Below are positions 18,029-25,868 of a DNA stretch of 64,000 bases, one piece after another. Origin of the DNA: JASJBU01 sp963797085 (GTDB lineage Bacteria; Pseudomonadota; Gammaproteobacteria; Chromatiales; Chromatiaceae). Both the position numbers and the translations under genes were made by a program. The notes below the pieces were generated by a model. That model searched no databases, had not been told where the DNA came from, and saw only the letters and a list, made by a program, of their open reading frames with translations. Position 1 is the first letter of the stretch, and the number at the start of each line of letters is the position of its first letter. Location of the stretch: NCBI GenBank assembly GCA_963797085.1, contig CAWCOA010000009.1:1-64000 (forward strand), in the 5' to 3' direction.

Positions 18029-18769
18029 TTAATTTGCGACAAGACGTCTGTATTCACTGACTATTTCCTCTGCACTTGCAATTCCGTTGATACGAATCCA
18101 TGAATCAGACTCGCTCCCTCGGATAAACGTCAGCGGTTCATGATTCATCTTGGCACCTCGAAAAGCGCCGAAAGCACGTTCCGCAGCAACAATGTCTTCC
18201 ATTTCCCCTGTTAAAAATTGCCATTGGGGGCCTGCATTGAAGCGTTCCGCATAAGACTTTAGTTTATTCGGCGTATCATATTCCGGGTCAATTGAGATGG
18301 AGATCATTCTGACATCCTTACTCTCTTCACCCAGTTCATTTTGCAACTGATAGAACGAAGCTGATAGCACCGGGCAAATTGTTGTACATGTGGTAAAGAT
18401 GAAATTCAGCATGATTGGTTTATCTGACTGTAATTCAAGCTCAAGCGTCGTTCTCTCCCCATCCATCGTGACCAGGGGAATTTTGGGAATCTTGTACTGA
18501 TGTTCTGTTCGAACATATCCCTTCTTATTGGCGGCTGCTCTACGCTGCTCAACGTAGGCACTGAGATCCTCAAGTTCCGCCCGTTCACCTTTGATAGACG
18601 GTAAATGACAGTTTGCTTCGGTAGGGTATTGCTTCTCTGGAGAATATTTAGCATAAAGCGCGGCCATACCGCTACTGGCCATCACTGAAGTAGCCAGCAA
18701 AATGGAAATTGACGACGATAACGCCACGATCGCACTTCCCTTACTGATCAATCTTGCCATTTGCTGCAT
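18029..18769 (-). CDS. SCO1/SenC/PrrC-family copper chaperone
   Basis: This 246-residue protein is counted from the ATG at 18769, which has GGAG about 9 bases upstream; an in-frame ATG at 18811 lacks a ribosome site. An N-terminal hydrophobic segment anchors or exports it. The thioredoxin-like domain has the copper motif CxxxCP (C128, C132) and the third ligand His210 in NHEPLTF. SCO proteins deliver copper to CuA or other cuproproteins and handle thiol redox. An N-terminal extension with an extra Cys (ANCHLP) precedes the domain. Its neighbours are a c-type cytochrome and, further upstream, multicopper proteins, consistent with metallation of secreted copper enzymes. Confidence 0.88.
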   Translation of the reverse strand: MQQMARLISKGSAIVALSSSISILLATSVMASSGMAALYAKYSPEKQYPTEANCHLPSIKGERAELEDLSAYVEQRRAAANKKGYVRTEHQYKIPKIPLVTMDGERTTLELELQSDKPIMLNFIFTTCTTICPVLSASFYQLQNELGEESKDVRMISISIDPEYDTPNKLKSYAERFNAGPQWQFLTGEMEDIVAAERAFGAFRGAKMNHEPLTFIRGSESDSWIRINGIASAEEIVSEYRRLVAN

Positions 18770-19042
18770 TTTTACTTCTCCATGTCCCTTCAGATCTATT
18801 CCTCTATTCAATAAGGAACGAAACGAGTTCGGGATAAAAAAATTATTTTTTGATACTGTGTAATATCGCCAATTACCCAGGGAACAGGCAAGTAGTAAAA
18901 GTAGTAAAACAGCACACTACTACTACCACCCTGGTACTACTCCCCCCATCTTGAGGATTCTCCAGTGCCGCGAAGCATTCTTGGTATCGTAAAAACGACT
19001 GAAAAAGCCGACGATTCCTCACTCACTGTGATTTGTCATGTT

Positions 19043-19786
19043 TCAGGTAGAGTTTTTTTTAGCCACTCTTCGTTGATCGAATAAGCCCTGCTTCATTCCA
19101 CCAAGCATGATAATTACCAGAAAAAGTAAACCGACCATTCCTCCGCCACCGCCACCACTTGAGGAAACAGTCGTAGTGGTAGTTTTGACGGCCACACCAC
19201 CAGGGTCGGAAACCGCACCATTTGCACTCCCGTCCCCATCATTCACGCCGCCATCCTGAATGGTCAATTGAATGCAATAGGATCCGGCCTGCAACCCAGA
19301 TACATAGGCAGGATCACCGTGAGCAGGACAGATTCCCGCTTCTCCTGGGGCTGATGCAATTGCATTGTTTGCATCAACGACAAAATCCTTCCATCCTTCA
19401 GTGGTGTTATATTTCCGGTAAACTGCATTCACAGGTAGCTGATCCAGCAAGCTGATTACAATACGCGTTGTCTGCCCCGGGTAGGAGAGACCAGTGACTT
19501 CAAAATCGAACATCCCCCCTTGATGTTGAAGACTATCCACCGGATCCGCCTCCAGTTCTGGAGTCGAATTGATATATGCCTCGAATAAATCAGTGATATC
19601 AGCGGCCCCGCTCTGTATGGCAAACGCCACCCAGCCCAACCGCAGGTTAAGCCCGGGTTCCGCACTCATCAAATGATCACTATCCACACCCTGTATGATG
19701 GGCAGGACCTCTCTTGCAGATATGGAGTCCAGATAATCGGGAATTCCGTCCTCGTCTTCATCATCAATCCCATCCACATCATCCAT
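19043..19786 (-). CDS. Fragment 3: C-terminal domain with GlyGly-CTERM-like sorting tail
   Basis: This 247-residue frame starts inside an acidic calcium-like stretch (DDEDEDGIPDYLDS) and carries a domain typical of the ends of such secreted proteins. It finishes with SSSGGGGGGMVGLLFLVI, a short hydrophobic helix and RR/KK residues. Upstream in-frame codons (PASLSSTVDSDGDG) join it to fragment 2 if one base is adjusted. Confidence 0.65.
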   Translation of the reverse strand: MDDVDGIDDEDEDGIPDYLDSISAREVLPIIQGVDSDHLMSAEPGLNLRLGWVAFAIQSGAADITDLFEAYINSTPELEADPVDSLQHQGGMFDFEVTGLSYPGQTTRIVISLLDQLPVNAVYRKYNTTEGWKDFVVDANNAIASAPGEAGICPAHGDPAYVSGLQAGSYCIQLTIQDGGVNDGDGSANGAVSDPGGVAVKTTTTTVSSSGGGGGGMVGLLFLVIIMLGGMKQGLFDQRRVAKKNST

Positions 19787-19806
19787 TGCACCATCGCCGT
19801 CACTAT

Positions 19807-20730
19807 CTACTGTTGAAGACAGCGAGGCTGGATCTCGACCATGTTCAGCAACAGATCAGTTGAGGTCGATGTGGCAGGTACCCCAGTGTCGGTAACCACC
19901 ACACTGATCCGATAATTTCCTGCAGCTAAGATCGATGGGTCTGCAATGGTCATTTGATTACCGACAACATTGGCTGCTGACAGAATCGCACTGTCAGTCT
20001 GACTCCAATCGAATATATGCGTGTCATTGGTGTTGGGATCGACTACATCGGCGGTCACCACAACCTGGCCGTTATCACCATAGATGGTACGCACCAACTG
20101 CCCGGCTTGATTCGCATGCAGACGTGCGATAGGCGCTACCTGCTCACTCACAATCTGTATACTCAATTCGGTCCTATCGCCAGCTACTGCGTTAGTGAGT
20201 GGACCCATGGATATGACCACTTCAGTAGGCCCATCGGGGATGGTGTAATCGATAGAGCCTGTCGTTCCGGCGTGAATTTTTATAAACTCAGCATCAGCCA
20301 CTGGTACTCCATTGATCGCATATTCGATGGTCACCGGATATTTCGCGGCATCACCGTTCAGGTAGGCATTCAAGGTCACCGTGGAACCCACTTCGGCCAA
20401 AAGACCCGGTCCAAATGTCGCCAATGGGACCACATCTACAATTTGTTCAGCAGTAACTGTATTATTGTCGGTATCCGTCACTGACCAGGTAATAACATGG
20501 TGGCCGGGTAGAAACGGACTACTTTGATCAGCAGTTGGTGTGAGAGATCCATCTTCAGCATCTGTGGCCGTAACAATACCCAGATCCACACTTGTCAGCA
20601 CACCGCTCGAAGCCACTTCGATGGTTAGAACATCCGCAGGGATCGAGATAACGGGCAGAGAGCCTGTCAGATACATCACAGACATCGCCAATGCCATCGC
20701 TATCGATGTCAGACTGATCGGTATTGGCAA
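19807..20730 (-). CDS. Fragment 2: HYR/Ig-like domains
   Basis: This frame picks up after the TSP3 repeats, from about 20690, with YLTGSLPVISIPADV. It encodes beta-rich extracellular modules, including a HYR-like unit (GHHVITWSVTDTDNNT) and a PKD/cadherin-like unit (AAGNYRISVVVTDTG). The first annotated methionine is only the first in frame, not a true start. The frame is lost near 19835. Confidence 0.62.
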   Translation of the reverse strand: MPIPISLTSIAMALAMSVMYLTGSLPVISIPADVLTIEVASSGVLTSVDLGIVTATDAEDGSLTPTADQSSPFLPGHHVITWSVTDTDNNTVTAEQIVDVVPLATFGPGLLAEVGSTVTLNAYLNGDAAKYPVTIEYAINGVPVADAEFIKIHAGTTGSIDYTIPDGPTEVVISMGPLTNAVAGDRTELSIQIVSEQVAPIARLHANQAGQLVRTIYGDNGQVVVTADVVDPNTNDTHIFDWSQTDSAILSAANVVGNQMTIADPSILAAGNYRISVVVTDTGVPATSTSTDLLLNMVEIQPRCLQQ

Positions 20731-22078
20731 TCAATGGGCAGTTATCCGTGGCATCCAGCACGGTGTCATTGTCATCATCCGTGTCACAGACGTCTCCCGC
20801 ACCGTCGTTGTCGTTGTCCGCCTGATCGACATTCTCGATCAGCGGGCAGTTATCTGCCGTATCCAGCAAGGTGTCGTTATCATCATCCGCATCACAGACG
20901 TCACCCGAACCATCGCCATCGGTATCGAGTTGGTCCGTATTCGCAATCATCGGACAGTTGTCAGTTGCGTCAACCACGCCATCGTTGTCGCTGTCGATCT
21001 GGCTGGTAGAGCAACCATTTGCATCCACCACCTCACCAGTCGGAGTATTCGGGCAGATGTCCACGTTATCCAGCACACCGTCGTCATCACTGTCGAGCAG
21101 GATGACTGGGCAGCCATTCACATCTACCGTCGTACCAGCCGGAGTACCAGGGCAAAGATCTAGGTTGTCAAACACACCGTCACCGTCACTGTCCAGCTGA
21201 CTGGCTGAGCAACCATCAGCATCCACCGCCTCACCAGCTGGGGTATTCGGGCAGATGTCCACGTTATCCAGTACACCGTCGCCATCACTGTCGAGCAGGA
21301 TGACTGGGCAGCCATTCACATCTACCGTCGTACCAGCCGGAGTACCAGGGCAGAGATCTGCGTCATCCAACACACCATCGCCATCACTATCCTGGGGAAA
21401 CACGCCGGGCTGCGTCACTATAGTCACTGCATCGGTGTAGAAATATTCAAGTTCATCGCCAGTCTCAGCTTCCGTGACAAAAACCTGCGTGAACCCCCCA
21501 GTCGGGTCATCATCGATAAACCCACGAAATTCCCAGTCCAGCCCGAGTGGACCAGCGGCAACAACGCGACCGTCGTTAAGCGTAAAAACTGGTTTTGCCC
21601 CGGCATTGTTATCCTTAAACCAACCGCCGAATGCCACCAGAGTGAATCCGCTGGTTTCTACGGCATAGCTCATATTCGTACCAGGAATGCTCAGCAGTCC
21701 CGGCAGATTCATCGCATACAACCCTTCTTGAGTATCTCCCCCGTTGGTAACGATGCTGAAGCCAGGGTTTAGAGGGTTGGTCTGGAACCACCTGACCCCG
21801 AGATTGGACACTTCTGGTAATGATTCGGGGCTTATCGCAGCAGCCCAGGGAGTATCAACGCTATTAACGGTAGGTTCAAAACCCTCCGATTGGGTCTCTA
21901 CCGCAAAACCGAGACCCGCCAAGGCTGTCTGAAAAGCTGTGGCATCGGTAAACTCGAGCAGGGCCGCCTGGGCATAGGGGCTAGCGAATAACGCCAGTGC
22001 GCTCAACAACACCTTAATAAATCTCCTGCCGAACTGGGTGAAAACCCCTTTGGTATTTCTTCTATCATCAAACTTCAT
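20555..22078 (-). CDS. Fragment 1: signal peptide, N-domain and TSP3 repeats
   Basis: The signal peptide is within the first 40 residues. A domain of about 215 residues follows, with the phrase YAMNLPGLLSIPGTNMSYAV. Tandem TSP3 calcium-binding units then alternate CPGTPAGTTVDVNGC and CPNTPAGEAVDADGC types. Adjacent repeat DNA is nearly identical, showing recent duplication. The frame is lost after GIGDVCD near 20690 and continues in the next fragment. Confidence 0.7.
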   Translation of the reverse strand: MKFDDRRNTKGVFTQFGRRFIKVLLSALALFASPYAQAALLEFTDATAFQTALAGLGFAVETQSEGFEPTVNSVDTPWAAAISPESLPEVSNLGVRWFQTNPLNPGFSIVTNGGDTQEGLYAMNLPGLLSIPGTNMSYAVETSGFTLVAFGGWFKDNNAGAKPVFTLNDGRVVAAGPLGLDWEFRGFIDDDPTGGFTQVFVTEAETGDELEYFYTDAVTIVTQPGVFPQDSDGDGVLDDADLCPGTPAGTTVDVNGCPVILLDSDGDGVLDNVDICPNTPAGEAVDADGCSASQLDSDGDGVFDNLDLCPGTPAGTTVDVNGCPVILLDSDDDGVLDNVDICPNTPTGEVVDANGCSTSQIDSDNDGVVDATDNCPMIANTDQLDTDGDGSGDVCDADDDNDTLLDTADNCPLIENVDQADNDNDGAGDVCDTDDDNDTVLDATDNCPLIANTDQSDIDSDGIGDVCDVSDRLSARYLDPCGCSNHRSGFERCADKCGSGYCYGHRC

Positions 22079-22139
22079 AGGTCTTATCTTCTGGCCATTA
22101 TTCAGTGTGGGTTTCTTCTTCCTACTTTTAGTTAGAGTC

Positions 22140-22284
22140 CAGAAACACCCCTCCCTGGGATGTTTCTGCAACGGAATCGAAAAATGCGATTTTCCGATTC
22201 CTTCATTTTCAAAGGCTTATTGCCTTTGAAAATGCTGGCACGTCCCTGTGCCAGATTAGTTTCCGTCCTTTCTGGACGGAAACT
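22140..22284. repeat. Cluster of consecutive perfect stem-loops
   Basis: Three perfect hairpins lie almost end to end: 22204-22216 with 22222-22234 (13 bp), 22235-22241 with 22248-22254 (7 bp), and 22258-22268 with 22274-22284 (11 bp). A further 8-bp stem pairs 22140-22147 with 22161-22168. Such compact arrays resemble REP/BIME-type or small non-autonomous palindromic elements. They would lie in the 5' leader of the TSP3 gene, so folding of the mRNA leader is also possible. Confidence 0.65.
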
Positions 22285-22503
22285 ATTTAATCCCCTCTGC
22301 CTAACCTTATCCCTGAGGATGATTTTGTATAAAAGGTATTCGTACCTGGGACTCAGGCGCGAAGCCCTACAATCGCGCTCTGAAAAATGACATCGTTGGG
22401 GTTCGTATCTCACCGCCAACCTACATGAATTAACTTTAACGACGCCCTCTCTGGAGAGAACGGATACTGTTAACCCTGGTTTTCTACCAGGTTATGTTGT
22501 TGA

Positions 22504-22538
22504 GGAGCACTCGCGCCGCAGGTACGGGCGAGTGCTCC
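22504..22538 (-). terminator. Hairpin downstream of the S8 protease gene
   Basis: A perfect 11-bp GC-rich stem (22504-22514 with 22528-22538, 13-base loop) lies about 65 bases past the protease stop on the minus strand. No T-tract follows, so it may be an inefficient terminator or an mRNA-stabilising 3' stem. Confidence 0.45.
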
Positions 22539-22603
22539 GATGGCTGCTCAGTGGTGATCTGTTAATATCATTCGCACTCACCTGAGCATCCTTTCTTCCA
22601 CCA

Positions 22604-23269
22604 CTATTGCACCGGGGCTGTTTCTGCCCCCTCGATACCGAAAACGGTAACCGAAACCGGCGCGGCACCGAACCGGGCACTGAAGGTCTTCATGGTCTTC
22701 TGCCAGCGGTTCTTGGAGGCATTCCAGTTCATATTCTTCGTCACGCTGCTGCCGTCCGGCAGATTGTGAGTGACTTTCAGCCCTGCCTGACTCCCCAGAT
22801 CGGTGGTCGCCAAGACGACAACCTTGTCCTGAGATGCAGTGTATTTGGCCTTGGTCACATCGATGGTAAGATCGTAACCATTGCAGTCCTGGTCGACGCC
22901 GTCATGCTTGACCTCGGCCGCACCGGGATAAACAGAGTTGTCGCCGTCGTTGCAGTCGACGTCATCCGTAAAACCGTCACCGTCCGAATCCAGCGGACCC
23001 GTGACGATCGTGCAGCCATCAGCATCCACACTCTCCCCCGGCGGGGTGTTGGGGCACTGATCCAGGGCATCGCTCACACCGTCGTTGTCACTGTCCAGTT
23101 GGCTGGCGGAGCAACCGTTGGCATCCGCGCTCTCGCCCGAGGGAGTGTTGGGGCACTGATCCAGGGCATCGCTCACCCCGTCGTTGTCACTGTCCAGCTG
23201 GCTGGCGGAGCAACCGTTGGCATCCACGCTCTCGCCCGATGGGCGTGCCGGGGCACTGATCCAGAGCAT
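22604..23269 (-). CDS. S8 protease fragment D: TSP3 repeats and C-terminal domain
   Basis: Three near-identical TSP3 calcium repeats (DSDNDGVSDALDQCPNTP) are followed by a MopE-like acidic cluster (DVDCNDGDNSVYPGA) and a beta-rich C-terminal domain beginning DVTKAKYTASQDKVVV. This is the authentic protein end, with the stop at 22604. Confidence 0.68.
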   Translation of the reverse strand: MLWISAPARPSGESVDANGCSASQLDSDNDGVSDALDQCPNTPSGESADANGCSASQLDSDNDGVSDALDQCPNTPPGESVDADGCTIVTGPLDSDGDGFTDDVDCNDGDNSVYPGAAEVKHDGVDQDCNGYDLTIDVTKAKYTASQDKVVVLATTDLGSQAGLKVTHNLPDGSSVTKNMNWNASKNRWQKTMKTFSARFGAAPVSVTVFGIEGAETAPVQ

Positions 23270-23500
23270 CGCTCACCCCGTCGCCGTCCGTATCTGCCGG
23301 TGCTGGCTCCTGGTCATCCTCCAGCAGAGTCACTGCGAGCCGACGCCGGCGTACCCAGTGTGGCACCGCCCTGTACATTGCTGAGCGTCACCGTGAAGAC
23401 CTCGTCACCTTCATACAGACTGTCGTCGAGGATGGTTACATCAAAGCTTCTGCTCATCTCCCCTTCGGCAAAGTCCAGGGTACCGCTGGCGGCAGTGTAG

Positions 23501-24220
23501 TCAGTCGCCCGCCAGCGCTGTATCGTCAGCGGTTGCAAAATCCACAGACACATCGCCGGTATTGCCACCGCTGCGCGTGACCGTCACCGTCAGGCTTGCC
23601 ACATTCTCGTCCACGCTGTAGCTCGTGTCGTTCAACTGCAGGCTGCCCGGATTTCCACCTCCGCCCTGGCTGGCCGCGAGCACGTCATAGGCCGCCGCCA
23701 CATCCATCAGGCCATGGCCGTAATCATCGTCCGGGCCACCGGCCCCAAGGTCAGCGGCCGTGTCCATGAGGGACGCCTCGATCTCAGACACCGTGGCATC
23801 CGGGAACGCACTCTTCAGCACCGCCATACCGCCGGCCAGATGGGCGACAGCGAAGGAGGTGCCGGAGACGATGTTGTAGAACCCGGGCATCCGGTCGGTG
23901 GTCAGCACGCTGTCGCCGGGGGCGACAAGGCTCGGATAGATGCCGCCGTTGCAGGCATTGGCGCCGCGGCTGCTCAAAGTCTCCACGGAAAATCCAGAAT
24001 TGACCGCGCCGACGGAGAGCACTGCCGGGTCGTTGGCCGGGCTGACACTGGAATCGGCATCCGGGCCATAGTTGCCGCCGGCGAACACCACCGCGATATC
24101 GGCCGCTTTGAGCAGGGCAATGTCGGACGCAAACTCCTGATTGCACTGGTTCACGGTGTGAGACAGATCCCAGGAGTTATTGACGATGTGCGGGTGCGTC
24201 GTCGGTGTTCGAGTTGCCAT
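23501..24220 (-). CDS. S8 protease fragment C: oxyanion and catalytic Ser, start of Calx-beta
   Basis: This frame encodes VNNSWDLS, VVFAGGNYGPDA (oxyanion-hole Asn region), LVAPGDSVLTT and the catalytic Ser in VSGTSFAVAHLAGG. A linker leads to the first strands of a Calx-beta domain (YSVDENVASLTVTVTRSGG). The frame breaks near 23520. Confidence 0.7.
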   Translation of the reverse strand: MATRTPTTHPHIVNNSWDLSHTVNQCNQEFASDIALLKAADIAVVFAGGNYGPDADSSVSPANDPAVLSVGAVNSGFSVETLSSRGANACNGGIYPSLVAPGDSVLTTDRMPGFYNIVSGTSFAVAHLAGGMAVLKSAFPDATVSEIEASLMDTAADLGAGGPDDDYGHGLMDVAAAYDVLAASQGGGGNPGSLQLNDTSYSVDENVASLTVTVTRSGGNTGDVSVDFATADDTALAGD

Positions 24221-25032
24221 CCGGGTCCAGCACCCACTGAAACGCCTCGTGGATTCCGCTCAGGGTCGCCTCGTTGGAATCGTCGAAGATCTTGGCCGCG
24301 ATCCACTGGCTGTCCGGGGCCATGCCGACCTGATAGCCGCCCGCTGCCCCGCCGACGATCAGCCCCAGGACCTGGGTGCCGTGGCCGTTGTTGTCCGCCG
24401 GGGTGGCTGTGCTGCTCGTAGGGGTCGAACCAGCTGTTGCTGCCACCGCGCCAACGGCGGCCCAGGTCCGGGTGGCTGGCATCGACACCGGTGTCGAGGG
24501 TCGCCACCACCACGTCCTGGCCGGTGTTGCCCAAAGCCCAGAGCCGATTTGCACACCGGTATGCATCAAGATTCCACAAGTCGGGCGCCGTGGGTGGCGT
24601 ACCGGTGCCTGGCGCCTGGATGGTGGCGTCCAGCACGATGCGGTCGACATACGGCTGGGCCGCCAGCTCAGTCAGCAGGTACGCAGGTATGTCCGCCACC
24701 ACACTGTTCTGGGACCAGAGCAGTTTCAGCTTGCCCTTCTCCCCGTGGTCCCTCAGGAAATTCCTGACCTGCTTCTTGGAGTCCTTGGCCTTGGCCTTGA
24801 GGTTGTCTACCAGCATCTTGCGCATCAGTTTGCGCCGCTCTTTCTTGCGCTTCTTGGCATCGTCCGGGTAGCGTTCCCGCGCGGTCCGTTTCACTTCCGC
24901 GCGCAGGGCCTTGATGTCCACCTGGTCCACGAAACGGATGATCACCGGCAGGTCGGTCTGTGCCGGGTTGGTCTCGGCGGCCTGTTGCAGGGCGGGTCCC
25001 AGGGATACCCGCCTGGGCGGGAAGCGTGCCAC
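24151..25032 (-). CDS. S8 protease fragment A: propeptide region and catalytic Asp
   Basis: In frame up to about 24430 this piece encodes LPVIIRFVDQVD, a lysine-rich helical segment, SQNSVVADIPAYLL (inhibitor-I9-like end) and the catalytic Asp in VVVATLDTGVDASHPDL. Downstream of about 24430 the frame reads nonsense while another frame supplies the catalytic His. Confidence 0.65.
   Translation of the reverse strand: MARFPPRRVSLGPALQQAAETNPAQTDLPVIIRFVDQVDIKALRAEVKRTARERYPDDAKKRKKERRKLMRKMLVDNLKAKAKDSKKQVRNFLRDHGEKGKLKLLWSQNSVVADIPAYLLTELAAQPYVDRIVLDATIQAPGTGTPPTAPDLWNLDAYRCANRLWALGNTGQDVVVATLDTGVDASHPDLGRRWRGGSNSWFDPYEQHSHPGGQQRPRHPGPGADRRRGSGRLSGRHGPGQPVDRGQDLRRFQRGDPERNPRGVSVGAGPGWQLEHRRRTRTSSITPGICLTP
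24177..24650 (-). CDS. S8 protease fragment B: catalytic His segment
   Basis: Only the part after about 24430 is genuine: DNNGHGTQVLGLIVGG with the catalytic His, then YQVGMAPDSQWIAAKIFDD and GIHEAFQWVLDPDG. These are standard subtilase landmarks. The first half of this open frame is out-of-frame noise. Confidence 0.6.
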   Translation of the reverse strand: MSTASCWTPPSRRQAPVRHPRRPTCGILMHTGVQIGSGLWATPARTWWWRPSTPVSMPATRTWAAVGAVAATAGSTPTSSTATPADNNGHGTQVLGLIVGGAAGGYQVGMAPDSQWIAAKIFDDSNEATLSGIHEAFQWVLDPDGNSNTDDAPAHRQ

Positions 25033-25097
25033 AGGCCAGGGCGACGGCCGTGGCGAGGGTCAATAGATACTGTTTCATAATAGTCAACCTCTTATTT

Positions 25098-25793
25098 TTA
25101 TTGTACTGTCAGGTGCTCGACCTTAAATTCCCCGATGATAACCGAGACCTTCTCTCCAGGTTTCACGTGGCGATCGGGATTACCGAACAGCATGTAATAG
25201 ATCTTGTCGGCCTTGATGTTCTTACCCCGATTGGTGGGCCGGAAAGAGCCGACCTTGGCTGCCTGGGGTATCGGCAGTTTAATATCCGACTTTTCCGCGA
25301 CCAGATAGGGCTTGATCCGATGATCGAACAGCGGTAGCGACTTCTCGGCGTCCAGCACCTTGAAACGGAAGTCGAGGAACATACCGGCGCCGCTCTGGCG
25401 TATACCCAGCAGTTCCACACCCCAGCGCTCTTTCAACGCCTTGACCACCTCAGGATCTAGCTTCTGGCTGGAGAAAGGCATGGGTTTCGGCATCGCCGGT
25501 GGCCTCCAATCAGCGGGAGAAACCGGCTTTTCGGTGGCCGGCGCGGGTGCTTGCTCAGCAACCGGGCTGGCTGGCGAGGTGTCTGCATCGGCGGCTTTGA
25601 CTGCGCTGGCAAAAAATCCGATCAGTACGGCAAAAAACACCAGCAGCGCGATGACCACCAGAACCGGTCCCTGATCCGTATCATCTGGCGCTTGTTTGAT
25701 CTCATATCGACTTGATATGGCTGGTTTATCGTTATTCTTGGATCGAACTTCTCGATCCGCATTGAAAAGGTTATTCATAATGCAAACCTGCAT
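25098..25793 (-). CDS. Unrecognised membrane-anchored protein of multicopper-oxidase clusters
   Basis: This 231-residue protein is intact. A GGAGGG ribosome site lies 6 bases before the ATG. One membrane helix (about residues 43-66) follows a short cytoplasmic start, then a Pro/Ala-rich linker and a C-terminal domain of about 130 residues with GMFLDFRFKVLDAEKSLPLFD and KVSVIIGEFKVEHLTVQ. I do not recognise a named domain. It lies between the protease and multicopper genes, after a strong terminator. A role as membrane tether or accessory protein to the copper proteins is a guess from position. Confidence 0.5.
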   Translation of the reverse strand: MQVCIMNNLFNADREVRSKNNDKPAISSRYEIKQAPDDTDQGPVLVVIALLVFFAVLIGFFASAVKAADADTSPASPVAEQAPAPATEKPVSPADWRPPAMPKPMPFSSQKLDPEVVKALKERWGVELLGIRQSGAGMFLDFRFKVLDAEKSLPLFDHRIKPYLVAEKSDIKLPIPQAAKVGSFRPTNRGKNIKADKIYYMLFGNPDRHVKPGEKVSVIIGEFKVEHLTVQ

Positions 25794-25833
25794 AAAAAAC
25801 CCTCCGTGGTTTGCTGAAAATTATTGGTTTTAT

Positions 25834-25858
25834 AAAAACCCCCGCCCGAGGGCGGGGG
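25834..25858 (-). terminator. Strong Rho-independent terminator
   Basis: An 8-bp all-GC stem (25839-25846 with 25851-25858, 4-base loop) is followed on the minus strand by five T residues (25838-25834). It ends the multicopper transcript upstream of the 25098-25793 gene. Confidence 0.85.
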
Positions 25859-25868
25859 GTGACTCCTC

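Larger units (their letters stand above)
19043..22078 (-). pseudogene. Secreted TSP3-repeat protein with GlyGly-CTERM-like tail (frameshifted)
   Basis: Three overlapping reading-frame pieces form one protein of about 1,010 codons. It has a signal peptide ending in SPYAQA, a lectin-like N-domain, and about eight thrombospondin type 3 calcium repeats (DSDGDGVLDNVD pattern). HYR/Ig-like domains follow. The C-terminus carries a six-glycine run, a hydrophobic helix and a basic end, as in GlyGly-CTERM proteins. Single-base frame changes fall near 20690 and 19835. GlyGly-CTERM proteins are processed by rhombosortases and are commonly T2SS cargo, which fits the operon at 2.5-13 kb. The start at 22078 (MKFDDRRN) is chosen so that the signal peptide begins properly. 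Confidence 0.72.
22079..22603. other. Intergenic region rich in inverted repeats
   Basis: About 525 bases between the S8 protease gene and the TSP3 gene, both on the minus strand. It holds the stem-loop cluster at 22140-22284 and a terminator-like hairpin at 22504-22538. I see no convincing gene. Confidence 0.6.
22604..25078 (-). pseudogene. Secreted S8 subtilisin-like serine protease with Calx-beta and TSP3 repeats (frameshifted)
   Basis: The reading-frame pieces together give signal peptide MKQYLLTLATAVALA, a propeptide-like basic helical region, and an S8 peptidase domain with all three catalytic residues: Asp in ATLDTGVD, His in NNGHGT and Ser in SGTSFAVAH. A Calx-beta domain, TSP3 repeats and a C-terminal beta domain follow. 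Apparent single-base frame changes occur near 25015, 24430, 24200, 23520, 23330 and 23240. Every catalytic motif is preserved, so the breaks may be sequence errors. It would be exported by Sec and probably by the T2SS to act outside the cell. Confidence 0.78.

Noticed and set aside
20900..21400. Near-identical DNA repeats as a mobile or CRISPR-like array
   Set aside because: They encode TSP3 calcium-binding units in one frame; protein-level tandem duplication explains them.
22132..22419. Small ORFs over the stem-loop cluster as real genes
   Set aside because: Their frames run through perfect inverted repeats on both strands, which indicates a palindromic element and not coding sequence.
23700..24420. 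Long plus-strand open frames over the S8 protease
   Set aside because: They are antisense shadows produced by high GC; the minus strand carries all subtilase motifs.
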